A DNA stretch of 64,000 bases, from NCBI GenBank assembly GCA_002840685.1, contig PHBU01000001.1, forward strand, positions 186,001 through 250,000. The letters run 5' to 3'. Position numbers and translations under genes: made by a program. Shown piece after piece: positions 42,513-51,751 of this stretch (the first letter of the stretch is position 1; every line of letters starts with the position of its first letter). The notes beneath the pieces were generated by a model. The model was not told the DNA's origin. It was given only the letters and a program-made list of their open reading frames with translations, and searched no databases. This stretch comes from Chloroflexi bacterium HGW-Chloroflexi-6. GTDB lineage: Bacteria > Chloroflexota > Anaerolineae > Anaerolineales > Villigracilaceae.

Positions 42513-43808
42513 CTAATCTGATAGCGCAACCCGCTCCACCGCGGAGGGGATTTCTACCTGGCGCTGGAACGCGCTGGTATCGATGCGTGTCAGCATGAAA
42601 GCGGCAACCGCCAACATCAGCGCTTCGATGCTAAAAACAATCACATAGCCAAGGATGGCTTTTTCGGTGATCAGGGTGGCCAGATCGCGGACAATGCCTG
42701 CCATCAGCGTGCCAACCAGCCGCGAGAGGGCATTCGATACCCCCCAGGCGCCAATGAACAAGCCAACGTAGCCGGGCAGGGTCAGGTCGAACATCAAAGC
42801 CAGGTTGGCGACAGTTGAGAGCCCGGTGCCGATCCCGAGCAGCACCACGCCAAAGTAGAAAGTGGCTGTGGTTTCGAGAAATCCGCTTGTAATGATCAGC
42901 AAGAACCCGGCCAGCGCGCCGAGATTGCCAGCCTGGGCAACCGACTTGCGCGGGGCGCGACGTTCCAATGCACCTGCAGCCAGGATCGCCAGTAAAACGC
43001 TAACCCCCCAAATCGAGGTGATGCGTGTGGTTTGCTGGACCGTCATCCCAAAGGCTTCGGCGGCAAAAGGTTCGAGCAGAATGTCCTGTCCAAGAACGGC
43101 AGCCAGCAGCAGCAGCAGATAGAAGAAAAAGGTGGTCGCCTGCGGGCTTTTGCGGATGACGCTCAGCATTTCTGACAGGGTGTGCGTGTCAGAGCTGGCC
43201 TGTGTTTTGGATGAGCGCTCTTCGACACGGATCAAGCCGATCATGCCCAGCCCCAGGGCGGCCAAAGCCACTGTCAAAAAGGCCTGTTGAAGAACTTGCG
43301 GGCTGTAAGGTTCAACCATGCGACTGATGACAATGGCGGTGATGATGATGCTGACGATCATCATGAACCACATGATGGCAATCGTGCGCCCACGCGCTTT
43401 TTCGCCGGAAACTTCGGTTGCCAACGAAAGATAGGATACCGCTGAGAGGTTGTAGCCCATGCCCCAGGCGCCGAAAGCCAGGGCGGCGGCTAAAATCCCC
43501 TGCGCGGGGGATTCAACCATCAGGAAAGCAACCTGGGGTGAAACGATGACGCCGAACACGCACAGCAACAATCCCAGCGCAATGTAAGGTGTGCGCCGAA
43601 AGCCAAAAATGGGATGGCGGTCTGAGTACGCGCCAATCGCCACTTGCAGCGGAGAGAAGAGATAAGGCAACGAGGCAAGAACTGCCACCAGTGTGGCTGA
43701 AATTGCCAGTTCTTTGATCATGACCCGGTTAAGGGTCGAGTTGATCGGCACAAGCGTCATGGCAACGGCTACATGCAGCAAGCCAAGTTGAATTTGTTTA
43801 CGCAGCAT
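42513..43808 (-). CDS. PucC/BCH2-like MFS transporter
   Basis: 431 aa with about 12 TM helices. The start (VPINSTLNRVMIKELAISATLVAVLASLPYLFSPLQVAIGAYSDRHPIFGFRRTPYIALG) is the hallmark of the BCH2/PucC subfamily, whose known members help build phototrophic antenna complexes. Other matching points are GYNLSAVSYLSLATEVSGEKARGRTIAIMWFMMI and GTGLSTVANLALMFDLTLPGYVGLFIGAWGVSNALSRLVG. No photosynthesis gene is in this window, so a wider porphyrin- or pigment-related or unrelated transport role is possible. Confidence 0.85.
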   Translation of the reverse strand: MLRKQIQLGLLHVAVAMTLVPINSTLNRVMIKELAISATLVAVLASLPYLFSPLQVAIGAYSDRHPIFGFRRTPYIALGLLLCVFGVIVSPQVAFLMVESPAQGILAAALAFGAWGMGYNLSAVSYLSLATEVSGEKARGRTIAIMWFMMIVSIIITAIVISRMVEPYSPQVLQQAFLTVALAALGLGMIGLIRVEERSSKTQASSDTHTLSEMLSVIRKSPQATTFFFYLLLLLAAVLGQDILLEPFAAEAFGMTVQQTTRITSIWGVSVLLAILAAGALERRAPRKSVAQAGNLGALAGFLLIITSGFLETTATFYFGVVLLGIGTGLSTVANLALMFDLTLPGYVGLFIGAWGVSNALSRLVGTLMAGIVRDLATLITEKAILGYVIVFSIEALMLAVAAFMLTRIDTSAFQRQVEIPSAVERVALSD

Positions 43809-44054
43809 AGTTTTCTTCCTGTTAACGAATTGACGTTTATTTTACAGGACAAAACGCGCTGCACAATGTAGGTTTTGGTAGATTTTGGGTAGAGTTTTGT
43901 TAGAAACGCACTTTAAATAAAACAGAAGCCGACAGTGAAGTGCCCCCTCCACCAGCGGCCTCTGTTGCGCGACTTCCCTGTTTGCCGCGCCCGGATTGCA
44001 TTTGTATAATACCATTCTATTAGATTGGCATAGACAAATCGCAGACAAAACCGA

Positions 44055-47000
44055 CTAATTTGACAGGATTTGGGCTTTGTATCGAAGCCAGTTTTCCTGA
44101 AGCGGGGCTTCAGACAGGTTTTCTTCGATAAAGTTAATAAGATTTACCAGTCGCTCCGATTCTAATGCGGTATCCAACCCGCTCTCTTTTTTTGCGCGAA
44201 GAAGCTTGGACAGGCAGTCCAGCTCGCGCCAGATGATATTTTTTTGCTGGTACCAGGGCAAGATCGATTCGGCCAGCTCGATGGCGGTTTCAAAATCCCG
44301 GTTTTGATATGCTTTTTCCAAATCCAGCCGCGCGACAGTGAAACGGGTAATATCTTGCCCAAGTCGTTTGATGGACTGCTCACGGAACCACAAGATTCGT
44401 TGTTCCAAAGCGTCCGGATTATTTTCAGCATGTAAAATTTCGAGTTCATTGATGACTGCCATGAAATGAATACCCCACAGTTCGGCCCGGGCTGAAAAAT
44501 CCAGAGCGCGTTGCAGATATTCTTTACCGAGGGCGGGTTGTCCCTGCGTATAGAGCAGGTAGCCATAACGGTGCATATTTTCGAGCGCAACGAAATGTTC
44601 GCCTGCAGCGGTCATCCCCTGTTGGTACGATTTTATGGCCTGGTTATGGGCATTCAGACGCAGGTAAATATCGCCAACGGCTTTGAAACCCAGGCCAACC
44701 ACTTCACCATGACCTTGTTTTCGCCCAATCTCAATCGCTTTCTGCGCGTAACGCCAGGCTTCATCGAGAAGGCCCATTTCGGCAGCGTTCATACTGTAAT
44801 AGCTGCTGATGTAGCCCATCATGCGCCAGGCCTGGAGGTGTTCCAGCGCCAAACCTTTTTTGCAGGCCTGACGTCCTTCCTCAAAATTCCCCAGCAAATA
44901 GTGGGCCAGCCCCATGACCGAGTAGGCCAGTACCTGCCCGTATGGATGATAGGCTCTTATGGCATCTTCCAGAGCCTTATTGGCGTAATCCAGACCTTGC
45001 ACAGGATTGCCATACAGGGTGGCCGTAATGGCCAGTTGATAGTGTGTGCTGCATCGCTGAAAAACCATCAGCGAATCGATCGAGTCACGGCTGATATCCA
45101 GGGATTGCAGAAGATAAGGCTGCGACTCAACCAATCGGTTGAGCATGTAGTGGTAAACCCCGATCCGGTCGAGGGTGCGCACCATTTCATAGGCATTCCC
45201 GCTCTGCCGCACATATTCCAGGCCGTCTTGAACGCTTTTTAACGCAGACTCGAAATCATTTTCGGCCATAAAAGCATCGCTCATCCCTGATAAGGCCGTG
45301 CCGATCAATAACGGGCTTTGGCGTTCCTCGCCAACCGCCAGCAGCGCGCTGTTAACGCGTTTAAGGGACTGGGGTTGGTCGCTCTGGAACAGCGCATCGT
45401 TCCAGATGGAATACAGGCTGTATAGATCTTGTTCAGTCAGGCCCGGTGTACGCCCGATCAAACGTTCTGCGCGCTCAAAGGCATCTAGGCTTTCATGAAA
45501 AGATGCCAGGCGATGAGCATATCGGCCGGCCAGCGTCCAGTATTCGAAGGCTTTGGGGAAATTCCCGGCTTGCTCGTAATGATAAGCCAGAGTAGCGGCC
45601 TGTGGCGCAACCTGCTCAACCAGAGTTTTCTCAAGGGCGCGGGCAATATTTTGATGAAAAAAACGTTTGCGCGCCGGGCTGATTTCGACCAGCAGGCTTT
45701 CGCGAATTTTCTCGTGCGGAAAGCCATACATGATGGTTTCAGCTGGAATGGGCTGCAAAAGATGGGCCCTTTCGAGCTCTTCGATGGCACGCGAAACAAC
45801 ATCGGGAATAAAATGGGTGGCATTCTCGATCAGTTCGAGGCTGAAGTGACTGCCGAGGAGTGCGGCGGTGCCAAGCACTTCCTTGGCTTCGGGGTAAATC
45901 GACCCCAGCCGGCGCCGAATAAGTTCATGAACCGATTGCGGCAGGGGCAGGCTTTCGATGTTCTCGAGATTTTCAGGAAGCCCTTTATCGATCAGGGATT
46001 GCAGGATCTCAAGCAAAAATAACGGATTACCCCCCGTGTCCCGGTCAAGTTTTTCGAGAAATGAGTCCGAGAGCGTCTGGCCAAGCATATAACTGGTCAT
46101 TTCGCCAATTTCTGTTAACTCCAGGGTCGGGAGTTCAATTTGGCGGATGCTGCGGGATGAACTGCTTACCAGCAAGGAGTCGAGCAGCGGGTTACGTTCC
46201 TCGATGCGCGATGCCATGATCAGTAAACCGCGCCCCGGGCTAAAAAATTGATGGGTCAACAGATGCGAAACCACTGCCAGGGAGGCTTCGTCTGCCCACT
46301 GAGTATCATCGATGAAAACAAACAAAGGCCCTTGACGCACCAAAATCTTGAGAACCTGGTGAATCGCCTCGATCAGCACGGGTCTGGTAATTTCAGATTT
46401 CTCGTTCAACGTGGTTAAAACATCTTTGCGCAAACCTGTTATTTCAGGCAGCAGCAAAGCCAGCGGGCCGGCCCAGGCAAGTTCCAGTTCCTGCCAGGTT
46501 TGTGGATCGACTGAATTGCGCATCATGCTAACCCACGATCCAAACGGCAGGTTTGATTCCAGCGGCTGGCAGGCTCCCAACAGCAGACGCGGCGCAGGGC
46601 TTAGACGCTGGAAGGCTTCCTGAACCAGCCGCGTTTTCCCAGCCCCGGCCTCGGCCAGCACCAAAACCGAACCGCCAGTGCGCCAGGAGCGAGCCAGCAT
46701 TTCAAGGGTTTCGCGATGCCCTATGTATGGGATCTGGGTGCCAGCCTTTAGCGGCCACAGGTTGGCTGTATTTCCCTGAAAGCTTGGGGCCGGGCTGTAA
46801 ACGCGTGGCTCAAGATTTTTCAAGCGATCCGGCACTTCCCCATCGGCTTCAATTGACCAGATTTTTTTTATGTCCTCATAATATTGACGGGCTTGCGAAT
46901 GCATGCCTGCCAACAAATAAGTTTCAACAATCTGCGCTTGTCTTTCCTCGTTGTATTCATCCAGTCGCTCCGAGAGCAAAAGCCATTGAATCGCATCGCG

Positions 47001-47552
47001 ATGATCCCCATTGCCTCGCTCATATTCTGCCAAACGATCGAGGATGGACAGCATCCGCATGGCAACCTGGCTCGTAATCTGTGTGCGCCAATGTTCCAGA
47101 TCGTCCCTTTCTGGCATGTTGTACCCGGCGAAAAAATCCTGCCCGCCCCACAAGGCGACCATTCGTTTCATTTTTTGAAAATGAACGGGCATCATTCTTT
47201 CGCGGGTGGGGAGCCGGCTTCCCGGCCCGCTGATCTCGCTGAAAAGCTGATTAAATTCAAAATAATCGACATCAACTTTTTGCATGTCGAGCATCAATGT
47301 TTCATTATTGGCTTGCAAAATCTCCGGGTTAGGCAAATCTTTACGCAGTTTCGCCAACAGATCGCGCAGGTTGGCGCGGGCTTCTTCCTCAGAAGCTTCG
47401 GGCCAGAAGATGCTGATCAGCGCCAAACGCGAAATGGGTTTGCCCTGGCCTGCCAGGTAAAAAAGCAAAGTCCGCGCCAGGCGGCGTTGAATAACAACCG
47501 GCTGGCCATTTTCGGAGATGCGTGGCGTGCCGAAAAGGCAAATTTTCAACAT
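44055..47552 (-). CDS. SARP-type transcriptional regulator with AAA ATPase and TPR repeats
   Basis: 1165-aa signal-integrating regulator. An N-terminal SARP winged helix (KICLFGTPRISENGQPVVIQRRLARTLLFYLA) is joined to a BTAD domain (to about residue 240). Then comes a STAND/AAA module with Walker A VLAEAGAGKT near residue 300 and Walker B LFVFIDDTQWAD near 405. From about 640 to the end are TPR-type helices (ALKSVQDGLEYVRQSGNAYEMVRTLDRIGVYHYML and on). There is no C-terminal LuxR helix-turn-helix, so DNA binding would be by the N-terminus. It stands alone on the minus strand, 150 nt from recN, and its target is unknown. Confidence 0.87.
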   Translation of the reverse strand: MLKICLFGTPRISENGQPVVIQRRLARTLLFYLAGQGKPISRLALISIFWPEASEEEARANLRDLLAKLRKDLPNPEILQANNETLMLDMQKVDVDYFEFNQLFSEISGPGSRLPTRERMMPVHFQKMKRMVALWGGQDFFAGYNMPERDDLEHWRTQITSQVAMRMLSILDRLAEYERGNGDHRDAIQWLLLSERLDEYNEERQAQIVETYLLAGMHSQARQYYEDIKKIWSIEADGEVPDRLKNLEPRVYSPAPSFQGNTANLWPLKAGTQIPYIGHRETLEMLARSWRTGGSVLVLAEAGAGKTRLVQEAFQRLSPAPRLLLGACQPLESNLPFGSWVSMMRNSVDPQTWQELELAWAGPLALLLPEITGLRKDVLTTLNEKSEITRPVLIEAIHQVLKILVRQGPLFVFIDDTQWADEASLAVVSHLLTHQFFSPGRGLLIMASRIEERNPLLDSLLVSSSSRSIRQIELPTLELTEIGEMTSYMLGQTLSDSFLEKLDRDTGGNPLFLLEILQSLIDKGLPENLENIESLPLPQSVHELIRRRLGSIYPEAKEVLGTAALLGSHFSLELIENATHFIPDVVSRAIEELERAHLLQPIPAETIMYGFPHEKIRESLLVEISPARKRFFHQNIARALEKTLVEQVAPQAATLAYHYEQAGNFPKAFEYWTLAGRYAHRLASFHESLDAFERAERLIGRTPGLTEQDLYSLYSIWNDALFQSDQPQSLKRVNSALLAVGEERQSPLLIGTALSGMSDAFMAENDFESALKSVQDGLEYVRQSGNAYEMVRTLDRIGVYHYMLNRLVESQPYLLQSLDISRDSIDSLMVFQRCSTHYQLAITATLYGNPVQGLDYANKALEDAIRAYHPYGQVLAYSVMGLAHYLLGNFEEGRQACKKGLALEHLQAWRMMGYISSYYSMNAAEMGLLDEAWRYAQKAIEIGRKQGHGEVVGLGFKAVGDIYLRLNAHNQAIKSYQQGMTAAGEHFVALENMHRYGYLLYTQGQPALGKEYLQRALDFSARAELWGIHFMAVINELEILHAENNPDALEQRILWFREQSIKRLGQDITRFTVARLDLEKAYQNRDFETAIELAESILPWYQQKNIIWRELDCLSKLLRAKKESGLDTALESERLVNLINFIEENLSEAPLQENWLRYKAQILSN

Positions 47553-47657
47553 GATTATTCATCATTTCACAAAAAAAATACCAATACAAGTAAAATTTGT
47601 CTGTTTTTGGGGTGCATTATGACATGAATATTTTACATTTTCTCACAAAAAAAAAGA

Positions 47658-47680
47658 AAACAGACCTTTAGGGTCTGTTT
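47658..47680 (-). terminator. Terminator of the recN operon
   Basis: 9-bp stem (47658-47666 with 47672-47680) around a 5-nt loop, followed on the minus strand by a long T-run (complement of 47646-47657). It lies just past the recN stop. Confidence 0.85.
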
Positions 47681-47706
47681 TTGCGTTATCGGGAAAACAA
47701 ACATGC

Positions 47707-49434
47707 TTAGTTTTTACGCAACGCCTGGGCCGACTGCAGGATGTCACTGGCCGAGCGCAGGGTGCCTTCGCTGACTTCTCCCAGCATTTGGGCCAGTTCC
47801 AGCATCCGATCATCGTTCTCGAGGCGGACAACGCTGGTGGTTGTGCGGCCGTTATTGATCAATTTCTCGACCCTGAAATGCTGGTCGCCAAAGGCCGCCA
47901 ACTGCGGCAGGTGAGTGATGCACAAAACCTGGTGACTGCGCCCCAGGTTCCACAACTTCAGGCCGACTACCTGCCCGACCCGCCCGCCGATACCCTGGTC
48001 GATTTCGTCGAAGATCAGCGATGGAACCTGATCGGCCTTGGCAAGCACATTCTTAAGGGCCAGCATCAGGCGCGAGGTTTCGCCACCAGAGGCGATCTTG
48101 GCGAGCGGTTTTAATCCTTCACCAGGGTTGGGCGCCACCAGGAATTCAACCCGGTCAAAGCCGGATGAATCAAAGGCAACCCGCTCCTGGCTTGTGATCG
48201 GCAGCCCATTGAGATCGGGCTTGACCTGGAAATCGACCGAGAAGAGCGCCTGTTCCATTTTTAAGTCAGCCAACTCGGCTACGATGCCCTTTGCGAGGGT
48301 TTGGGCGGCTTTTTTGCGTTTTTCAGAGAGGGCTGTGCCACGTTCGGCCAGTTCTTTAAGCAACTTGGATTCTTTGCCCTGCAACTCGTCCATTTTTTCG
48401 GCGGCATTGGTGATGGTTTCGAGGTCGGCGCGGGCTTTGGCGCCAAAGGCCAGCACGGATTCGATCGTCCCGCCGTATTTGCGCATCAGGCGATGCATCA
48501 GGTCGAGGCGCTCCTCGGCTTCGTTGAGGCGCTTGGGATTGTATTCGATGGTTTCAAGATAATTACGCAAGTCGCCGGCAATGTCTGACAGGTTTTCGAG
48601 CAGGGAATCGGCGCGGGCGGAAAGCTCGGCCTGGGTTGAGTCGATCCGGGCCAGCGAGGAAAGGGCTGCCGCAGCCTGGCCGAACTGGTCGGTGATGGCG
48701 GGTGTCTCGGGTGAGCCTTCGTCGATCAGGCCGAGGGCTTCTTCGGCGTTGGCGGCCAGAGATTCGGCGTTCGCCAGGCGGTCACGTTCCTGGCGCAGTT
48801 CTTCATCTTCGCCGGGTTTCAAACGCGCCGATTCGATTTCCTCGGCCTGGAAGCTGAGCATTTCAATGCGGCGCTCTGAGTCGGCCTGGGCACGGCGCAA
48901 CTCGTCCAACTCGCGGCGGACAGCTTGCAGCGCGGTGTAGGTTTGACGGTAGCTGGCCAGGAGGCTTTCGACGCCTGCGAAACGGTCAAGCAGGCCGAGG
49001 TGGGCGCGCACATCCAGCAGGGACAGGTGTTCCGTCTGCCCGTGAATATCCACCAAATAGGCGCCGATCTCACGCAGCAGGGCGACGTTGACGGTCCGGC
49101 CATTGACGCGGGCCGTGGAACGCCCCTCGCGGCGGACTTCGCGGGCCAGGGTGACGTAGTTTTCATCGTCGAGCAGGTCTTCGCGTTTGAGAATGGCCAA
49201 AATTTCGGCTTTGTCTGCCCGGTCGAGTTTGAAAACGCCCTCGACCGAGGCCCGTTCGGCTTCGGCGCGCAGAACGCTGGTCTCAGCGCGACCGCCCAGC
49301 AGCATTTCGAGGGCATCCATGATGATGGATTTGCCTGCGCCGGTTTCACCGGTAAAAATGACCAGACCCGCCCCAAAATCAAGAGCGAGTTTGTCGATGA
49401 TGGCAAAGTTTTCGATGCGAAGTTCAGAGAGCAT
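47707..49434 (-). CDS. recN: DNA repair protein RecN
   Basis: SMC-like ATPase for double-strand-break repair, 575 aa. Walker A is FTGETGAGKSIIMDALEMLLGGRA; ARVNGRTVNVALLREIGAYLVDIHGQTEHLSLLD is RecN-specific. A coiled-coil arm fills the middle, and the signature and Walker B lie at IASGGETSRLMLALKN and LIFDEIDQGIGGRVGQ, then THLPQLAAFGDQHFRVEK. Normal length. It is the last gene of a minus-strand run with nadK and the Cas4-like pair, 5 nt after the B-box gene. Confidence 0.95.
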   Translation of the reverse strand: MLSELRIENFAIIDKLALDFGAGLVIFTGETGAGKSIIMDALEMLLGGRAETSVLRAEAERASVEGVFKLDRADKAEILAILKREDLLDDENYVTLAREVRREGRSTARVNGRTVNVALLREIGAYLVDIHGQTEHLSLLDVRAHLGLLDRFAGVESLLASYRQTYTALQAVRRELDELRRAQADSERRIEMLSFQAEEIESARLKPGEDEELRQERDRLANAESLAANAEEALGLIDEGSPETPAITDQFGQAAAALSSLARIDSTQAELSARADSLLENLSDIAGDLRNYLETIEYNPKRLNEAEERLDLMHRLMRKYGGTIESVLAFGAKARADLETITNAAEKMDELQGKESKLLKELAERGTALSEKRKKAAQTLAKGIVAELADLKMEQALFSVDFQVKPDLNGLPITSQERVAFDSSGFDRVEFLVAPNPGEGLKPLAKIASGGETSRLMLALKNVLAKADQVPSLIFDEIDQGIGGRVGQVVGLKLWNLGRSHQVLCITHLPQLAAFGDQHFRVEKLINNGRTTTSVVRLENDDRMLELAQMLGEVSEGTLRSASDILQSAQALRKN

Positions 49435-49439
49435 AAGGT

Positions 49440-49952
49440 TTACTTGGTGATGCGAATGCCAGAGATGCGGTAGTAGGCAGTGGGGACAGCCAGAAACAGG
49501 TAGATGCCCTGGAAGATCAGCCCGAAAATATCGAGCAGGCTAAATAAGACCATGGGAATTGCGCCGATAATGATCCCGGCCAGGATGACTTTGTATAGGG
49601 TTGGCGACCGGCGGCGGCCCGTGACCATGCGCACGGCTTCGGCGATGATAACACCAATCGTTGGGGCAGCGGCAAAGGCGATAAAAAACCCGAAATAACC
49701 GATGAATCCGATCAGGCTGAATACAAAGCTGCCGATCCCCGAAAGGACAGCCGCCGTAATGAAACCGGTGATGTAATCATAAGGTTTGCTGGTTTCAAAG
49801 ATCTTTTGCTGGCCGCGGATGCATTCCTTGCACTGGTAGCCAGTTGGGGTGCGCACGGCGCATTTGACACAGATCAGTTTTTCGCATTTCTTGCAGCGCA
49901 AGGCGGTTTCAACGGTCGGGTGATTGGCGCAATACAAGCTTGTTTCGTTCAT
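49440..49952 (-). CDS. B-box zinc-finger membrane protein
   Basis: 170 aa. A B-box-like zinc finger at the N-terminus (YCANHPTVETALRCKKCEKLICVKCAVRTPTGYQCKEC) precedes three to four TM helices (FITAAVLSGIGSFVFSLIGFIGYFGFFIAFAAAPTIGVIIAEAV, LYKVILAGIIIGAIPMVLFSLLDIFGLIFQGIYLFLAVP). This layout is common in Chloroflexota; its role is unknown. Its ATG overlaps the nadK stop by 4 nt. Confidence 0.82.
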   Translation of the reverse strand: MNETSLYCANHPTVETALRCKKCEKLICVKCAVRTPTGYQCKECIRGQQKIFETSKPYDYITGFITAAVLSGIGSFVFSLIGFIGYFGFFIAFAAAPTIGVIIAEAVRMVTGRRRSPTLYKVILAGIIIGAIPMVLFSLLDIFGLIFQGIYLFLAVPTAYYRISGIRITK

Positions 49953-50803
49953 CGGGGCAGTCCTATGCTGATGTTCTGGTTCATGTGGGCTGTCAGGTTG
50001 CGGTAGAAATAATCAGGATCGCCGAAGCGGATAAATTTGACGATGTTTTCCCCGGCGCGCACATCGATGCGGTCGTTCTCATCGAGGCCGATCGGGGTCT
50101 GCCCGTCGATGCTCAGGATGCTGTTTTCGCTCAGGATGGTCATGCTGACGGTCGCGCCCTCAGAAAGAACCACCGCTCGATCGACCGAAAGGTGCGGGGC
50201 GATCGGGATGAGCAGGATGTTGCGCAGTTCGGGCGGCAGGATCGGCCCCCCGGCGGCCAGGGCATAGGCGGTCGAACCGGTGGCGGTCGAGGCGATCAAC
50301 CCGTCGCAAACGTAGGTGGTCAGGTACTGCTCATCGATGCTGGCTTTAACGTGGATCGGGCGCATCATGCTGCCGCGCGCAACAACAACATCGTTGACCG
50401 CCTGGCGGATACCAAGCGATTCGCCAGCCCGGAAGTGCTCGGCGCTGAGCATCATCCGTTTTTCGACCCAGTAATCACCGACCAGCAACTGTTCGAGGGT
50501 GTGTTCCCAGCCCTGGTTATCGATCTGGAAGAGAAAGCCCAGGCGGCCTTTGTTCAGTCCCAGAATCGGGATCCCGTACGGGGCGCACAGGTGGCCGGCG
50601 CGCAGGATGGTGCCATCGCCACCCATCGCAACCAGCACATCGAATTCGCCAGATTTAACCCGGCGGCGCAGCTCCTCGTCATAGAGCGAGCCGTACAGCG
50701 CGTCGATGCCTTTGGTTTTTAAATATTGGGCGGCAACAACGGCTTCACGCATGGCGTCTGGCAGTTTGGGGTGGGCTACGATCACAATTCGCAGGTCGGG
50801 CAT
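49949..50803 (-). CDS. nadK: NAD kinase
   Basis: Phosphorylates NAD to NADP. Motifs: VAMGGDGTILRAG, LGLNKGRLGFLFQ, the NE/D motif NDVVVARGSMMRPIHV and CDGLIASTATGSTAYALAAGGPILPP, then SIDGQTPIGL. About 284 aa from ATG 50803. A TTG at 50818 would add five residues, but TATAAT 6 nt before the ATG and no ribosome site argue for a leaderless start at the ATG. Confidence 0.94.
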   Translation of the reverse strand: MPDLRIVIVAHPKLPDAMREAVVAAQYLKTKGIDALYGSLYDEELRRRVKSGEFDVLVAMGGDGTILRAGHLCAPYGIPILGLNKGRLGFLFQIDNQGWEHTLEQLLVGDYWVEKRMMLSAEHFRAGESLGIRQAVNDVVVARGSMMRPIHVKASIDEQYLTTYVCDGLIASTATGSTAYALAAGGPILPPELRNILLIPIAPHLSVDRAVVLSEGATVSMTILSENSILSIDGQTPIGLDENDRIDVRAGENIVKFIRFGDPDYFYRNLTAHMNQNISIGLPR

Positions 50804-50809
50804 GTTTCG

Positions 50810-50815
50810 ATTATA
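50810..50815 (-). promoter_or_regulatory. -10 box directly before nadK (leaderless start candidate)
   Basis: Consensus TATAAT on the minus strand ends 6 nt before the nadK ATG. It lies between the stop of the Cas4-like gene and nadK, so nadK may have its own promoter within the gene run. Confidence 0.5.
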
Positions 50816-50818
50816 CAA

Positions 50819-51331
50819 TTAAGATAAGGATTCTTCGCAATCCTGTCTGTATCCACAGCCCTGGCAGCGTGCGCGGCTTTCGTGCGAGCGTTCCACGTTC
50901 TCGCGGCGTTCGTCGCGGCGCATTTCGGCCAGGATATCGAGCAGGGCGCTTTCGAGTTCGGGGGTGTAATCGATCGCAAAATCACGATCGGGGTAATGGA
51001 TAATGCCATAGGGCGGGCGTTTGCCGTAGCTCTTTTCAACCAGCAGACAATAAGAAGCCAGTTGGTAAATATGCGAATCGTAGGGCTGCTGGGGCGCGCG
51101 GCCCGATTTGACCTCGACCGGGATGATCTTGCCATTCTGCTCGACCAGGTAATCCGGTTTGCCGGTCAGGGCCAGGCCGGGAACGTAAAGCGGGCGTTCG
51201 GGCTTGCCCCAGGCGCGGGTGTCGGTATAGATGACCCGTCCACCGGGCAGGCCGGCAGCGCGCCGGGTGCGTCCGGACTGCCAGAGCAGGAACAGGGCCA
51301 AAACGACAAGGGCCAGCGCAAGATAAAGCAT
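50819..51331 (-). CDS. Cas4-like PD-(D/E)XK nuclease, C-terminal part with TM anchor
   Basis: 170 aa starting at ATG 51331. One TM helix (MLYLALALVVLALFLLW) is followed by a RecB/Cas4-type nuclease core: LTGKPDYLVEQNGKIIPVEVKSGRAP gives the Asp and E-x-K metal ligands, and HIYQLASYCLLVEKSYG is the QxxxY motif. The C-terminus has three Cys (CQGCGYRQDC) that in Cas4 hold an Fe-S cluster together with a fourth N-terminal Cys. That fourth Cys and the active-site His are missing here but present in the 80-aa upstream gene. The start shares one base with that gene's stop (TGATG). No CRISPR or other cas gene is near. Confidence 0.83.
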   Translation of the reverse strand: MLYLALALVVLALFLLWQSGRTRRAAGLPGGRVIYTDTRAWGKPERPLYVPGLALTGKPDYLVEQNGKIIPVEVKSGRAPQQPYDSHIYQLASYCLLVEKSYGKRPPYGIIHYPDRDFAIDYTPELESALLDILAEMRRDERRENVERSHESRARCQGCGYRQDCEESLS

Positions 51332-51573
51332 CAGCCGCCCATCAGACTTTGCACGCCGAGCCAGGCCAACAGGATCAGCGCAGCCAGAAGCAGGGCCCAA
51401 GCCAATCCGCTTTGGAAACTGGCCGCCAGGATGTTGCGCCCGTGCTGGCGGTGCATCTCGGTACCCGCGGCCATTTCGGCCTGGTTGGCGGGTTCGACCC
51501 CGTGCAGGCGATACCACCAGGCGCGGCGGCAGTACAGGTAGGAACCGATCTCAGAAGCGCGAATGACTTTCAT
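51331..51573 (-). CDS. Cas4-like nuclease, N-terminal part with TM anchor
   Basis: 80 aa: RASEIGSYLYCRRAWWYRLHGVEPANQAEMAAGTEMHRQHGR is the N-terminal Cas4/RecB segment, with the first cluster Cys (YLYC) and the motif-I His (GTEMH). It then ends in a TM helix (LAWALLLAALILLAWLGVQSLMGG). The partner gene begins in the overlapping TGATG with another TM helix and the rest of the nuclease. Together the two make one complete Cas4-like domain interrupted by a TM hairpin. The mRNA may be near-leaderless (TAGAAT 9 nt before ATG). Confidence 0.75.
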   Translation of the reverse strand: MKVIRASEIGSYLYCRRAWWYRLHGVEPANQAEMAAGTEMHRQHGRNILAASFQSGLAWALLLAALILLAWLGVQSLMGG

Positions 51574-51751
51574 AGAACGAGTATTCTATCATATTTTGCC
51601 TGGCAGCCGGGGCCGCGGAGGTGACGCCGCCCTTTCGCCCTCAAACCCTCCCTTAAAAACCACTCTTTACACAATCTTCACAAAGGCTTTCAGGAAAAAC
51701 CACAAATAAAAATTACACTACAACCCATAAAACAGCACAGGAGAAACCGTT

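Noticed and set aside
50819-51573. Cas4-like genes taken as part of a CRISPR-Cas locus
   Set aside because: No repeat-spacer array and no cas1, cas2 or effector gene was seen; the neighbours are housekeeping and repair genes.
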